NCBI RefSeq assembly: GCF_031199965.1
Contig: NZ_CP133605.1
Span: 962,501-1,026,500 of the forward strand
DNA length: 64,000 nt
Reading direction: 5' to 3'
From: Paenibacillus sp. D2_2
GTDB lineage: Bacteria; Bacillota; Bacilli; Paenibacillales; Paenibacillaceae
Notes under the pieces: model-generated
What the model was told of the DNA's origin: nothing
What the model saw: the letters and a program-made list of their open reading frames with translations, nothing else
The model's database searches: none
Shown: piece by piece, positions 49,295-59,587 of the stretch
Layout of the letters: the number at the start of each line of letters is the position of its first letter
How positions within the stretch are numbered: position 1 is the stretch's first letter
Made by a program: the position numbers and the translations under genes

Positions 49295-50644
49295 CTAAGA
49301 GAACACATCCAACCCTTCCATCCTGGACAGATACAGCTTAACCCTCTGGCGGATGTCCCCAAGCTCCGAATACGTTACGTTAAGCGCAGTGTGGTAACTG
49401 AAGCTAGGGAAGATCTCCCGGTATACAAAATATCGAGAGGGCAGCTTAACATTTCCTTGCTCGTCCCATTCAGCAGCACTTTTAAGACTAGGGATACTTA
49501 GCGTGTTTTGCCGAATTTTAAGTTGTGTCTCGTAAGACATTATGAAATTAATAAAAGTTTGCGCCGCCTGCTTATTCTTAGAGTTTCTATGGATAGCGAG
49601 ACCGATTGCTATAACCAGAGTTTTGGGTGTACCAAGATAAGGTAGCGGAGAAATATCATAAGCGAAATCGACATCTTTGATCTTGTTCAGACAGAAATAA
49701 GACGTCAAGATCATAGAGACCTTTTGTCCACAAAACAGCATCTCGGCGTCGTCATCTTTTTCCGATCTGAATGGTGGAAAGACTTCATCGAGCAATTCCA
49801 TCGATACTTGGAGGCTCTCTTGGAGTGCCGTTTCATCAAGCTCCAGCTTCTTGTCACAATCATTGTGGCGATTAAAGCGAATATTATTCTGCAGTAAGAA
49901 GATTGGCCAGCGGTTATCGGATAAGAAATGGAAGAACAGCCCGTGATGCTTCGTACCATCGGAAAGCTGATTCGCTACTTTTTTGACGGTATCCCACGTC
50001 CAACTGCTATCCGGCTCCGGAATGCTCTTCTCTGAGAAATGCTGCTTGTTGTAGCAAAGAATGATTGGCGAAAATAAAAAAGGTTGAACATATAAACTCC
50101 CATCGCGCATAAAGGGTTCCGTTAAGACCGGATAGACACCTTCCACGGGTTGTAACGGTTCTAGCAGGTCAGGCGCTTCATCAGACTCTGCGAAAAGCTC
50201 GAAGTTTTGGTTATTGATGGCCATCACATCGATATCATCGGACTCCATAAAATCTTTCATCGTCGGCTTAAGGTGGCTTGAGGGCATCGGGATTATATTG
50301 ACGCGGATCAGCGGATGCTGCTTATGAAATTCGCCCACCAATGCCTTGAGGTCAGCTTCCTCGATGAGTGATGGATAATATCCGAATTTAATCGTCACTC
50401 CCATAGGGGACTTCTGAATACGGTTGCCAACTCGCGGTATTTTCTCAATGAACCCTTCATCGACAAGCAGTTCGAGTCCTTTGCGAACGGAGTTCTTGCT
50501 TAATTGGAATCGTTCGGCTATATCATTCTCGGAGGGCAGGAAGCTCCCTTCTGCCGAGATTCCAGTAATGATTTCATTTCTTAACGTAACCAGCATTTCC
50601 TCATAACGTCTTCTAAATGTAGAGCGCTTCGGTCCATCCGTCAT
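49295..50644 (-). CDS. GntR helix-turn-helix fused to a family-1 solute-binding domain
   Basis: Unusual one-component regulator (449 aa). Residues 1-78 are a GntR winged helix (LPSENDIAERFQLSKNSVRKGL, then EGFIEKIPRVGNRI). From residue 85 to the end it reads like an extracellular sugar-binding protein (ADLKALVGEFHKQHPLIRVN, FLFSPIILCYNKQHF, SSWTWDTVKKVANQLSDG). It has no signal peptide, so the binding domain senses its ligand inside the cell. It is divergent from a dehydrogenase-acetyltransferase pair whose promoter carries repeated ATCTGGTTTA-like sites, the likely targets. Confidence 0.88.
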   Translation of the reverse strand: MTDGPKRSTFRRRYEEMLVTLRNEIITGISAEGSFLPSENDIAERFQLSKNSVRKGLELLVDEGFIEKIPRVGNRIQKSPMGVTIKFGYYPSLIEEADLKALVGEFHKQHPLIRVNIIPMPSSHLKPTMKDFMESDDIDVMAINNQNFELFAESDEAPDLLEPLQPVEGVYPVLTEPFMRDGSLYVQPFLFSPIILCYNKQHFSEKSIPEPDSSWTWDTVKKVANQLSDGTKHHGLFFHFLSDNRWPIFLLQNNIRFNRHNDCDKKLELDETALQESLQVSMELLDEVFPPFRSEKDDDAEMLFCGQKVSMILTSYFCLNKIKDVDFAYDISPLPYLGTPKTLVIAIGLAIHRNSKNKQAAQTFINFIMSYETQLKIRQNTLSIPSLKSAAEWDEQGNVKLPSRYFVYREIFPSFSYHTALNVTYSELGDIRQRVKLYLSRMEGLDVFS

Positions 50645-50724
50645 TTCAATACACCTCTATTCCAATAAATACCTCATTATCAAATGTAACATGCACTAAT
50701 ATGGTTCTTGTGTTCGAATTGCAA

Positions 50725-50770
50725 TTGACAGCGTTTTCTACCTTAGATTATAATCTGTTGTAAACCAGAT
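50725..50770 (+). promoter_or_regulatory. Promoter with overlapping 18-bp palindromic operator
   Basis: -35 TTGACA (50725-50730), 18-bp spacer, -10 TATAAT (50749-50754): near-consensus, reading toward the dehydrogenase. ATCTGTTGTAAACCAGAT (50753-50770), an imperfect palindrome, overlaps the -10 and start point, the classic place for repression. Confidence 0.7.
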
Positions 50771-50835
50771 AAGCAACATAATTATGTGTATAAACAATGG
50801 GTTGGTGTTTATTTATAATAATATAAGGAGGTTTA

Positions 50836-50886
50836 ATCTGGTTTATACAAATTTTTGAAATGATTTTGTTATATATCTGGTTCACA
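50836..50886 (+). promoter_or_regulatory. Two further ATCTGGTT operator-like copies
   Basis: ATCTGGTTTATACA (50836-50849) and ATCTGGTTCACA (50875-50886) repeat the right arm of the operator at 50753-50770, in the same orientation as each other. They lie in the untranslated leader before the dehydrogenase. They may hold extra regulator molecules or promote looping. Confidence 0.5.
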
Positions 50887-50952
50887 GTAATGAGTTTGCT
50901 GTCACCACAATAATAAATAATTTGATGAACTGTAGAAAGGCGGCGTTTCAAC

Positions 50953-51956
50953 ATGGAAGCATTGAAAATTCTTGTCACGATGCCGAACGGCGAAATCTTT
51001 AATACATTCTTCAATGACGAACTGAAATCGAAGCTTCAAGAGATTGGCGAGGTTATATGGAATGATAGCACTGCACAATATACGAAGTCTCAATTATGTG
51101 AGAAAATCAAAGATATTGATATCTGCGTGACAGGCTGGGGAACTCCGACTTTTGACGAAGAAGTCTTAAGTTACGCTAATAAGCTTCGTCTAATTGCGCA
51201 TACAGGCGGATCAGTTAGACCTTACGTTACGGATGCTGTATACGATCGCGGAATTCGCGTAGTTAGTGGTAATGAAGTGTTCGCTGAGTCGGTAGCAGAG
51301 AGTGTAATTGCTTATGCATTGGCATCCTTACGTGATATACCGCGTTATTCCGGGACTTGAAGAATGGAATCTGGCCTTCGAGTTTCTATAATAAAGGGCT
51401 ATTAGACAAAACGATAGGCTTAGTAGGCTATGGTATGATCGCGAAGATGGTTGTCGAGATGCTTAAGCCGTTCCACGCCAAGATCAAGGTATTCTCTCGT
51501 CATATTTCGCAGGAGGAATTAACGAAGCATGATATGGAGAAGGCGGATCTCGCTGAAATATTCTCAACTTGTGACATTGTCTCGATTCATAGCGGTATGA
51601 CACAAGAGAATTTTCATCTAATTACGGAAGAACTGCTGAATATGATGCCTGAGGGAGCTCTTCTCATTAACACGGCACGTGGAGCTGTAATTGATGAAGA
51701 GGCTTTGTGCAGAGTGCTTGCCAAGGAGAAGATTCATGCGGTGCTTGATGTGTATGAAGTAGAACCGCTACCAGCTGATCATAATCTGCTTGAGATGAAG
51801 AATGCTATATTAATGCCTCATATGGGTGGACCTACGATTGACCGACGTATGATTGTAACTCGCTCAGTGATTGGGGATATCAAGCTTTTCTTGCAGAATA
51901 AGCCTATGAAGTGTGAAATCGATCGGGCCTATGCTGCCAAGATGTCAGCCCACTAA
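50953..51956 (+). CDS. D-2-hydroxyacid dehydrogenase (frameshifted as read)
   Basis: NAD-dependent dehydrogenase of the phosphoglycerate/2-hydroxyacid family, about 334 aa when restored. The N-terminal substrate domain includes DICVTGWGTPTFDEEVL and IAHTGGS. The NAD-binding domain has GLVGYGMIAKMVVEML, INTARGAVIDEEALC and the PHMGG end loop, where the catalytic His sits. One base is lost near 51350-51354, between IPRYS and DLKNGIWPSS. It is the first gene after the GntR-SBP-controlled promoter and is followed 27 bp later by a GNAT gene. Confidence 0.85.
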
Positions 51957-51983
51957 TGATTAGAGATAAATAGGAGGGATAAG

Positions 51984-53156
51984 ATGGAGATCTACGTTAA
52001 AGGTACTGCAGAGGATGCTCAGGATATCATAGACTTTGCGGATATGGTGTTTAGTAAAAATTTCGGACCACATGATTTTGCGGGGCTGATTCCAAAACTC
52101 TATGGTGATGGGGCAGAAACCCAGCAGTATCACTATATGGTTAAAGAAGATGGGAAGATCAAAGCTATGGTCTGCGTACTTCCGGTTACTTGTAACGTGG
52201 CAGGCGTAGAACTAAAAGTTGGCTGCGTCGGTACCGTATCCGTGCATCCTCGTTCTCGTGGTAAAGGCTATATGCAGAAGCTGATGAACATGGCAGTGGA
52301 AGACATGAAGTCGCAAGGTTTTTCTATGAGCGTTCTTGGTGGTCAACGTCAGCGGTATGAATTTTTTGGTTATGAACCTGCGGGCATAAAGTTTGAATTT
52401 ACGCTAACCTCAGATAATATTCGCCACAAATATAAAGGACTGGACTCAAGTGGAATTAGCTTTCAACCTTTGTTAAGTGACAGCCCGTGGCTTGATGATG
52501 CTTACCAATTGTATCAGCGAAGCATCATAAACGGTGCCCGGAGCAAGGAACAGTTTGCAACTATATTGAGAACTTGGAATACACAGCCTCTTGTCATCCT
52601 TGAAAACAGCAAGTTTATAGGATATGTGGCCCTATCTCAGGCCGGCGGTGCTGTAAATGAAATCGAGATGATTGATCCAGCTCTACTTTCCGTAGTGAGC
52701 AAGGCTTTGGCTACCGAGAAGGGTCTTAATGAGCTTCGTTTTACGATTCCTCCTTACGATCTAGAGAAGATCGCCTTATTAGGTGATGTATGTGACTGGT
52801 ATAGTACGAGCTATGAATATAATTATCATATTATGGATTATTCTTCTGTGATCGAGGCCTTTTTGAAATGTAAAACGAAGAATATGGTGCTTGAGGATGG
52901 TCGTGTTGTGCTAGGGATTGAAGATTCCGAGATTGTAGAAATCGTTGTGCAAAATAATCAGGTCGTCGTAAACAAACATGATCCTAATGATACGGACATT
53001 CAGGCGCAAGTGATCCTTACGAAACGAGAAGCAACGACTCTATTATTCTCTCCTCTTAGCGAATATACGAACTGGAAGCTCGCAACACGGCAATTGAGCC
53101 TTCCTTCGGGATGGTTGCCACTGCCTTTGTATATACCATCTTTGGATATTTGCTAA
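51984..53156 (+). CDS. GNAT-family N-acetyltransferase, Eis-like long form
   Basis: Acetyl-CoA-dependent acetyltransferase (390 aa). The N-terminal GNAT domain has the acetyl-CoA motif VSVHPRSRGKGYMQKLMNMA and LGGQRQRYEFFGYEPAG. The remaining about 240 residues form a second GNAT-like region and a C-terminal tail, as in Eis-type enzymes. The start has AGGAGGGATAAG. Its substrate is unknown. Pairing with the dehydrogenase under one regulator suggests joint action on an amino- or hydroxy-acid or sugar derivative. Confidence 0.83.
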   Translation: MEIYVKGTAEDAQDIIDFADMVFSKNFGPHDFAGLIPKLYGDGAETQQYHYMVKEDGKIKAMVCVLPVTCNVAGVELKVGCVGTVSVHPRSRGKGYMQKLMNMAVEDMKSQGFSMSVLGGQRQRYEFFGYEPAGIKFEFTLTSDNIRHKYKGLDSSGISFQPLLSDSPWLDDAYQLYQRSIINGARSKEQFATILRTWNTQPLVILENSKFIGYVALSQAGGAVNEIEMIDPALLSVVSKALATEKGLNELRFTIPPYDLEKIALLGDVCDWYSTSYEYNYHIMDYSSVIEAFLKCKTKNMVLEDGRVVLGIEDSEIVEIVVQNNQVVVNKHDPNDTDIQAQVILTKREATTLLFSPLSEYTNWKLATRQLSLPSGWLPLPLYIPSLDIC

Positions 53157-53189
53157 ACTGCTCACATAATATATGTGGATCACGGTCGG

Positions 53190-53221
53190 AAAAGGTTCCT
53201 CTGAAAAGGGGGACCTTTTTG
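53190..53221 (+). terminator. Terminator after the acetyltransferase gene
   Basis: Stem AAAAGGTTCC/GGGGACCTTTT (one bulge, one G-T pair) followed by TTTTTG. The rest of the gap to 53446 is AT-rich with no gene seen. Confidence 0.75.
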
Positions 53222-53446
53222 TATTTCTTAATGACACTCTCCACATTACCGTATGTGGTAACATTGCTCTTCCTATATAAATCTATAAAGTTCTTCCAAT
53301 TGTCATATGACAAAATAGTGACAACTAACACTACTGCTCATAGGAAAAATTAAGTATATTTGCTTCATGGGCGCTTTTTGGAATCATTCTAGTATACTAA
53401 TATTTTGTAAACCACGTTTTTGTTTATTAGAGGGGGGATAGGTATT

Positions 53447-56319
53447 TTGAAAAGGAAGTTTGCAAGAAAGAAAGAGAGCTTTATGAAAAAGAATATCGCT
53501 CGTTTACTCGTATTTGTTTTACTGTTTACATGGTTCCCGCAAGTGGTATTTTTGCAGGAGACTCATGCGGCCACTGATCTGCCGACATATGACACGTCCA
53601 TGGAAGTCATCTACAACTCTCCGCCAGAAGACATAAGGCTTACCAATGACACTATCGATGAAAATAGCCCGATAGGCACGGAAATCGGAACGTTTTCTAC
53701 CATAGACCCGGATGTCGGCGATACGCACGTTTACACGTTGAGCGGATTTGATGCAGGAACATTCTCCATATCAGGAAACAGGCTGCTGGTAAGCGGGAAT
53801 TTGGACTATAACACCAAGAATTCCTACACCATCACGGTTACAGCTACAGATTCATCCAATAATACATATTCACAAATTTTCACCATTATGGTTAACAAAG
53901 TCAATAAACCGCCTGTCATCCAATCGTTCCAAATCAATGGCGGAGCACCATACACCAATTATAGTTACGTGACCCTTACTGGCACGATCATCACGGTCCC
54001 GGCGCAGACCCCATCGAAATCCGATTCAGCAATGATGCAATCAGTTGGTCGGGCTGGGAGCCTGCCGATTTTCCGATAGGGTGGACATTATCTGCGGAAG
54101 ACGGATTCAAAACCGTGTACGCCGAGTTCCGTGATACAGCAGGAGATATAATCCCGAAATCTGCCAGTATCACACTTGATACAACCCCTCCTGTGATCGC
54201 AGGTGTGTTGAATGGCGAGAAGTACAAGGTCAATGTAACTCCAATATTTGTGGACGCATCGCCAACAACGGCTATATTGAATGGAAGCCCCTTTGCCAAC
54301 GGTACGACGATTACCCAGGATGGTCACTATACATTAACCGTCACAGATGCAGCCGGTAACACGAACACTTTCCAGTTTACCATCGATAAAACACCGTTTG
54401 CAGGAACGATTCAGATCAATCAAGGCTCCGGATATACGAACGATACCAACGTAACGCTGAATTTGACCGTTACGGAATTGAACGGTGCAAGAATGGCCTT
54501 TTCCAATGATGGCATAACCTGGTCGTCATTGGAACCATTTTTAGCGACTATGCAGTGGGCGCTAAGCAGTGGTGAAGGCAACAGGACGGTGTATGTAAAG
54601 TTCTTGGATGATGAGGACAACGTGACTATTCAAACAGCCAACGTTGTTTTGGATCAAACGAAGCCTTCTGGAACTTTCCAAATCAACAATGGAGCCGCAT
54701 TCACCAACTCGAGAACCGTTGAACTGGATACGATATACTCCGATAACCTCAGTCCTGTAGAGATGAGTATTTCATTCGACAACCTTATTTGGACGAATTG
54801 GTAACCGGCACAAAGCAAATTAGCGGTAACGCTTCCTGTAGGGGATGGTGTGAAAACCATTTACATGAAATTGCGGGATTTGGCAGGCAATGAACAAGCC
54901 GTGGGCAACGCTACAATCCATTTGGATACGATAGCGCCTATTCTTCAACTTTCCATCAATAACGGAGACGCGTATACAACTTCGCGTCAGGTGGGTTTAA
55001 GTATAGTTGGAAGCGATGCAAACTTTCCTCTGGAGTATCGCCTAGCTAATGAAGATGATGATTGGACGAGCTGGGGGCCGTTCACGACTTTACCATTTTA
55101 TTGGGAACTGACAGCAGGGTATGGGGTAAAAACCGTCAAGCTGGAGGCGCGTGATCCGGCGGGGAACCTCGCTGCAATTTCAAAAACGATTACGCTTAAT
55201 TCACTTGTACCGATCGTTATAGGTGTGGTAGATGGAGGCATATACAGTAGTGATGTCGTGATTTCCTTCGATAGAGGAACAGCTACACTGAATAACGTAG
55301 CATTTGCAAACAACACGATTGTCTCGCAAGAAGGTTCTCACAAGCTTATCGTGACGGATATCGCGGGTTCCAAGACTGAAGTCAATTTCATCATCGATAA
55401 AACGGCCCCAGCGGCAGCTTTACAATCAATAATGGAGCAGCTACCACCAGCTCTAAGCAGGTTAATCTGTCCATCACGGCTACTGACAACCTGAGTCAAA
55501 TCCAGATGCGGATAGCTAATGAAAATGATGCATGGAGTAACTGGCAGGCGTATACCCGGCACTTACATGGACGTTGCCTAATGGAAACGGCCCGAAAAGG
55601 TGTTACTGGAACTACGGGATGAGGCAGGTAATATCGGGAGAGCTTCGGCCACGATCACACTATTTATGGAAGCGCCAGTCGTTACAGAACCTGACTCTCC
55701 TACTATAGAATTGAGGCCCACGCCAAACCCTCCGGAAAAGCCCGACCAAACGATTGAAGAGGGAGAGAATTCTGAGGAACCAGTTGCAGAAGTCATTCCA
55801 TTTACCGATATCTTAGGGCACTGGGCGGAAAGCTACATTAAGAAAGCTGTTTTATCCGGTATAATTAACGGAAATATGGATGGAACGTTCAAACCGGATG
55901 CTGCCATAACTCGTGCAGAATTTACGGTCATGCTGATGAGAATGTTAAAGCCGGAAGGACAAGGGGCGGAACTTTCCTTCGTTGATGAGTCTAGGATCGG
56001 CTCTTGGGCGAAAAAAGAAATTGCTTATGCGGTGAAAGCGAAGATTGTCTCTGGCTACTCGGATGGTCATTTTCGGCCAAATGCGGCGATTTCCCGTATG
56101 GAGATGATCGTCATGATTGCCAGAGCACTCGAGCTACCAATTGATTTAGATGTTAAAACCGATGATGCTGACATTCCTCAGTGGGCCAAGGGATCAGTAG
56201 AAGCTTTACGCAGATTAGGCTTGATGCCAGAACTTAGCGGTAATCAGCTTACTCCTGATGCATCGGTTACACGGGCAGAAGCTGTAAAAATGATCATCGA
56301 ACTCATGCAAACAGAATAG
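53447..56319 (+). CDS. Secreted surface protein with cadherin-like, Ig-like repeat and SLH domains (five lesions as read)
   Basis: Large cell-surface protein, about 958 aa when restored. A signal peptide (ARLLVFVLLFTWFPQVVFL...THAA) is followed by a cadherin-like domain (LTNDTIDENSPIGTEIGTF). Next come about five Ig-like repeats, each beginning like INNGAAFTNSRTVELD. The C-terminus has three SLH modules (DILGHWAESYIKKAVLSGII, SWAKKEIAYAVKAKIVSGY, PQWAKGSVEALRRLGLM) that bind cell-wall pyruvylated polymer. Lesions: one base lost near 53998-54005, a TAA at 54802-54804, and single losses near 55408-55413, 55555-55559 and 55594-55600. TTG 53447 is my start. Confidence 0.8.
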
Positions 56320-56329
56320 CGATAGCCAA

Positions 56330-56370
56330 TAGACCGTATCCTTGTAAAGGCGCGGTCTATTGTCTTTTTA
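56330..56370 (+). terminator. Terminator after the SLH gene
   Basis: Perfect 10-bp stem CAATAGACCG/CGGTCTATTG with a 16-nt loop, followed by TCTTTTTATT. Confidence 0.85.
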
Positions 56371-56504
56371 TTGCGTGTATTTAAAGTAAATTTCAGAGGG
56401 ATAGAAAATTATAGTAGTAATTCCGAGTAATCTGATGTAAAATGACAGAAATAAAAATTTCGGAGATGCCGTAGTGCATAGAAGTCTAGGAAGGGTTGGG
56501 CATC

Positions 56505-57570
56505 ATGATTACTTTATCCAATATCCAAGTTACCTTTGAAACTGCGTCACAATCGGTTACAGCCGTTCAGGATGTTAGCCTGCATGTTGATGCGGGAGAC
56601 GTATACGGCATTGTCGGCTACAGTGGGGCCGGGAAGAGCACACTGGTTCGTGTGATTAATTTGCTGCAGCGGCCTACGGCGGGAAGTGTAAAGGTGAGTG
56701 GCCAGGATTTGCTGGCTCTACAGCCTAAGGAATTGCGCTTGGCCAGGAAGAAGATCGGGATGATCTTCCAGCATTTTAATCTGATGAACTCCAGAACGAT
56801 CTATGACAATGTGGACTATCCCTTGAAGAGTTCCAAGCTCCCCAAGCGAGAGAGAGACCAGAAGGTTAGGCAATTGCTAGAGTTAGTAGGCTTATCGGAT
56901 AAGCTGGATGCTTATCCCTCGCAATTGTCAGGCGGGCAGAAGCAACGGGTAGCTATAGCCAGAGCGCTGGCTAATGATCCGGAAATATTGCTATGTGATG
57001 AAGCAACAAGCGCCCTGGATCCGAAGACGACGCTATCCATTCTGGAATTGCTGAAGAAATTGAACCAAACATTGGGGCTGACCATCGTCATCATTACACA
57101 TGAAATGCAAGTCGTAAAAGAGATCTGCAACAAGGTTGCCGTGATGGAAGCCGGGCAAATTATCGAGCAAGGTGATATCGTCTCGATCTTCAGCCGTCCA
57201 CAAACCACGCTGGCCCGCGATTTCATTAACACGGCTACTCACATCGAGCAGACGCTGGAGAAGCTCACGTTGCATCCATCACTCGTTCATCTGAAGGATA
57301 ACGATATGCTGTGCAAGATCTCTATATCGGCGATAGCACAAGTAACCGGTGATTTCTGAGCTTACCGCTCGTTACCGTGTGAAGACGAATATTTTATTCG
57401 CTAATGTGGAGATTTTACAGCAGACGCCGATTGGTAATCTGATCGTTGTTATGTCAGGCTCGGCCAGCGATCTGGAGGAGGCTCTGCATTATTTGCAGGT
57501 AGCTCAGGTAGACGTTGAAATTATCGATTCGGGGCTTCTTCAGAATAGTAAGGTAGGTGATCCGGTATGA
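56505..57570 (+). CDS. metN: Methionine ABC transporter ATPase MetN (two single-base losses as read)
   Basis: ATPase of the methionine importer, about 355 aa when restored. Walker [10 protein letters not shown], signature LSGGQKQR, Walker [13 protein letters not shown], switch ITHEM. The C-terminal NIL regulatory domain restores as [21 protein letters not shown] if one base is added at each of 57323-57324 and 57343-57344. It then runs to a stop at 57570 and overlaps metI by four bases. ATG 56505 follows AGGAAGGG. I looked for an S-box riboswitch upstream and did not find one. Confidence 0.88.
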
Positions 57571-58247
57571 GTGAGTTTTTTACGAAGTATTTCCCTAACG
57601 TCTGGAATTTAAGAGAGGATATACTGATAAGCACCTATGAGACGATTTATATGGTGGTCGTTACTTCGTTATTATCCGTGTTATTCGGGATATTGCTTGG
57701 CGTCACCCTCGTTGTAGTAGACAAGGGAGGGATTCTGGAGAACAGACTTGTCTACAGTGTCCTGGAGAAAATCATTAACCTGTTCAGATCCATTCCGTTC
57801 ATCATCCTTATTGCGGTTGTCGTGCCGCTCACCCGTCTCATTACAGGCACATCGATCGGCATGAATGCCGCAATCGTACCCTTGGTCATAGGTATCGTTC
57901 CTTTCTATGCCCGGCAAATACAAAATGCGCTGGTTGAGGTTGATCCTGGAATCATTGAAGCAGCACAATCCATGGGCTCAGGACCGATCGAGATTATTTT
58001 CCGCGTTTATTTGAAAGAAGGCTTGACCGGGATTATCCGCGCTTCCTCAGTGACGATCATTAACCTGATCGGACTGACGACAATGGCGGGGGCGATTGGT
58101 TCGGGTGGCTTGGGCAGCCTAGCAATCAATAAGGGGTACAACCGATTCCAGTCAGATATTACACTCGTAGCTACAATTCTGATCTTGATTCTAGTGTTTG
58201 TATGCCAATTCATCGGGGATTATTTTACTAAGAAGTCGACGCATTAA
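57567..58247 (+). CDS. metI: Methionine ABC transporter permease MetI
   Basis: Inner-membrane permease (226 aa), intact, with five or six helices. It shows LFRSIPFIILIAVVVPLTRL, the EAA loop IIEAAQSMGSGPIEIIFRVYL, and IGLTTMAGAIGSGGLG, all standard for MetI. It overlaps metN by four bases (translational coupling). The binding protein metQ is four genes later, separated by luxS, an SDR gene and a repeat element. Confidence 0.92.
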   Translation: MSEFFTKYFPNVWNLREDILISTYETIYMVVVTSLLSVLFGILLGVTLVVVDKGGILENRLVYSVLEKIINLFRSIPFIILIAVVVPLTRLITGTSIGMNAAIVPLVIGIVPFYARQIQNALVEVDPGIIEAAQSMGSGPIEIIFRVYLKEGLTGIIRASSVTIINLIGLTTMAGAIGSGGLGSLAINKGYNRFQSDITLVATILILILVFVCQFIGDYFTKKSTH

Positions 58248-58339
58248 CATGTGTATTTACTAGGGTTTACACAGTATGCCGCCTTTAGGCGGGGTACTGA
58301 ATGAAATATATAACACTATAAAAAAAGGACTGAAGAACA

Positions 58340-58800
58340 ATGGCAAAAGTAGAAAGCTTCCAATTAGACCACACGATCGTAAAGGCACCTTATGTTAGAG
58401 CAGCAGGGGTTGAGCATGATGAAAAGGGCAGCACTGTGCAAAAATATGATTTGCGCTTCCTGCAGCCGAATAAAGACGCAATTCCGACCGCAGCGCTCCA
58501 TACCCTTGAGCACCTGCTCGCTACTTATATGAGAGATGAGATTCAAGGAATTATCGATATTTCTCCAATGGGGTGCAGAACGGGCTATTATCTGATTCTC
58601 TGGAATGAGCATGATCCGGAAGAGATTGCTTCCGCATTGGAAAGAACGTTGAAACGTGTATTGGAGACGACGGTGGTTCCAGCTGTATCCGCACTGGAAT
58701 GCGGCAATTACAAGGATCATTCTCCTTCTCCGCACAGGAGTACGCGAAGATTGTACTGGAAGCCGGAATTAGTAGAGATCCATTTGAGAGAGTTCTGTAA
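58340..58800 (+). CDS. luxS: S-ribosylhomocysteine lyase LuxS (frameshifted as read)
   Basis: Cleaves S-ribosylhomocysteine to homocysteine and the AI-2 precursor DPD. About 153 aa when restored. The zinc site HTLEHLLA (H-x-x-E-H) and the third ligand in ALECGNYKDHS are present, with SPMGCRTGYYL, which carries the catalytic Cys. One base is missing near 58723-58725. With it the protein continues LFSAQEYAKIVLEAG and stops at 58800, five bases before the next gene. It works after MtnN, encoded at the end of this cluster. Confidence 0.9.
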
Positions 58801-58805
58801 AACCT

Positions 58806-59576
58806 ATGATTACGCTGGATTTATCATATCAGACGGCGGTTGTCACTGGCGGCAATTCGGGGATTGGACGAGGCATCGTGCAAATTCTGCTGCAAAGCGG
58901 GGCCAGAGTCATCTCTGCTGATCTTGCCTATGAAGAGGACTATAAGGGAGTAGACGGACAGTTATTCGAGTCCCGATTGGATTTGTCCAAATCGGAGGAT
59001 ATAGAGCGCTGGTCTAAGATTGTCTTAGAGCAGGCTGGTGTTCCGGATATTATCGTGAACTGTGCCGGCACTTCCACGATGGATTACGTAATTGACAGCA
59101 AGCTGGAGGATTGGGAGAAGGTATTTTCTATTAATTCTACAGGGCTGTATCTGGTATCCAAAATATTCGCAAAGGCCATGGTTGATGCTGAAAAGCCCGG
59201 CCGGATCATCCAGATCGCTTCGCAGGCTGGTAAGAATGGCTACCGGGCCATGGGTGGATATTGCGCGTCCAAGCATGCGGTTCTTGGCTTGACTAAGGTG
59301 ATGGCCATTGAACTAGCGCGTCATAACATCCTCGTCAATGCAGTATGCCCGGGCATCGTCGAGACACCGATGAAACATCGGGAGCGCATCGAAGGCGGGA
59401 TCGTCCGCGGCATGACCGCCGAAGAGATATATGCAGAGGACTGTTCCCAGGTTCCTCTAGGGAGAACCGCTGAGGTTCAGGATGTTGCTAACGTCGTACT
59501 GTTCTTGGCCAGTCCATTGTCTTCCTATATGACAGGGCAAGCCATCAACGTAACCGGTGGCATGACAATGCACTAG
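58806..59576 (+). CDS. Short-chain dehydrogenase/reductase
   Basis: NAD(P)-dependent SDR (256 aa). Cofactor motif TGGNSGIGRG, NCAGTS, the catalytic Ser in IQIASQAGKNG and Tyr-Lys in YCASKHA, and the C-terminal ASPLSSYMTGQAINVTGG. It starts five bases after luxS and so is co-transcribed with it. An SDR is not a known part of the luxS-methionine cycle. It might act on a sugar related to DPD, but that is only inference. Confidence 0.85.
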   Translation: MITLDLSYQTAVVTGGNSGIGRGIVQILLQSGARVISADLAYEEDYKGVDGQLFESRLDLSKSEDIERWSKIVLEQAGVPDIIVNCAGTSTMDYVIDSKLEDWEKVFSINSTGLYLVSKIFAKAMVDAEKPGRIIQIASQAGKNGYRAMGGYCASKHAVLGLTKVMAIELARHNILVNAVCPGIVETPMKHRERIEGGIVRGMTAEEIYAEDCSQVPLGRTAEVQDVANVVLFLASPLSSYMTGQAINVTGGMTMH

Positions 59577-59587
59577 GATTAGAAGTT

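Noticed and set aside
56371..56504. S-box (SAM) riboswitch or T-box before metN
   Set aside because: The gap after the SLH terminator is too short and lacks the S-box core motifs; no T-box sequence is seen.
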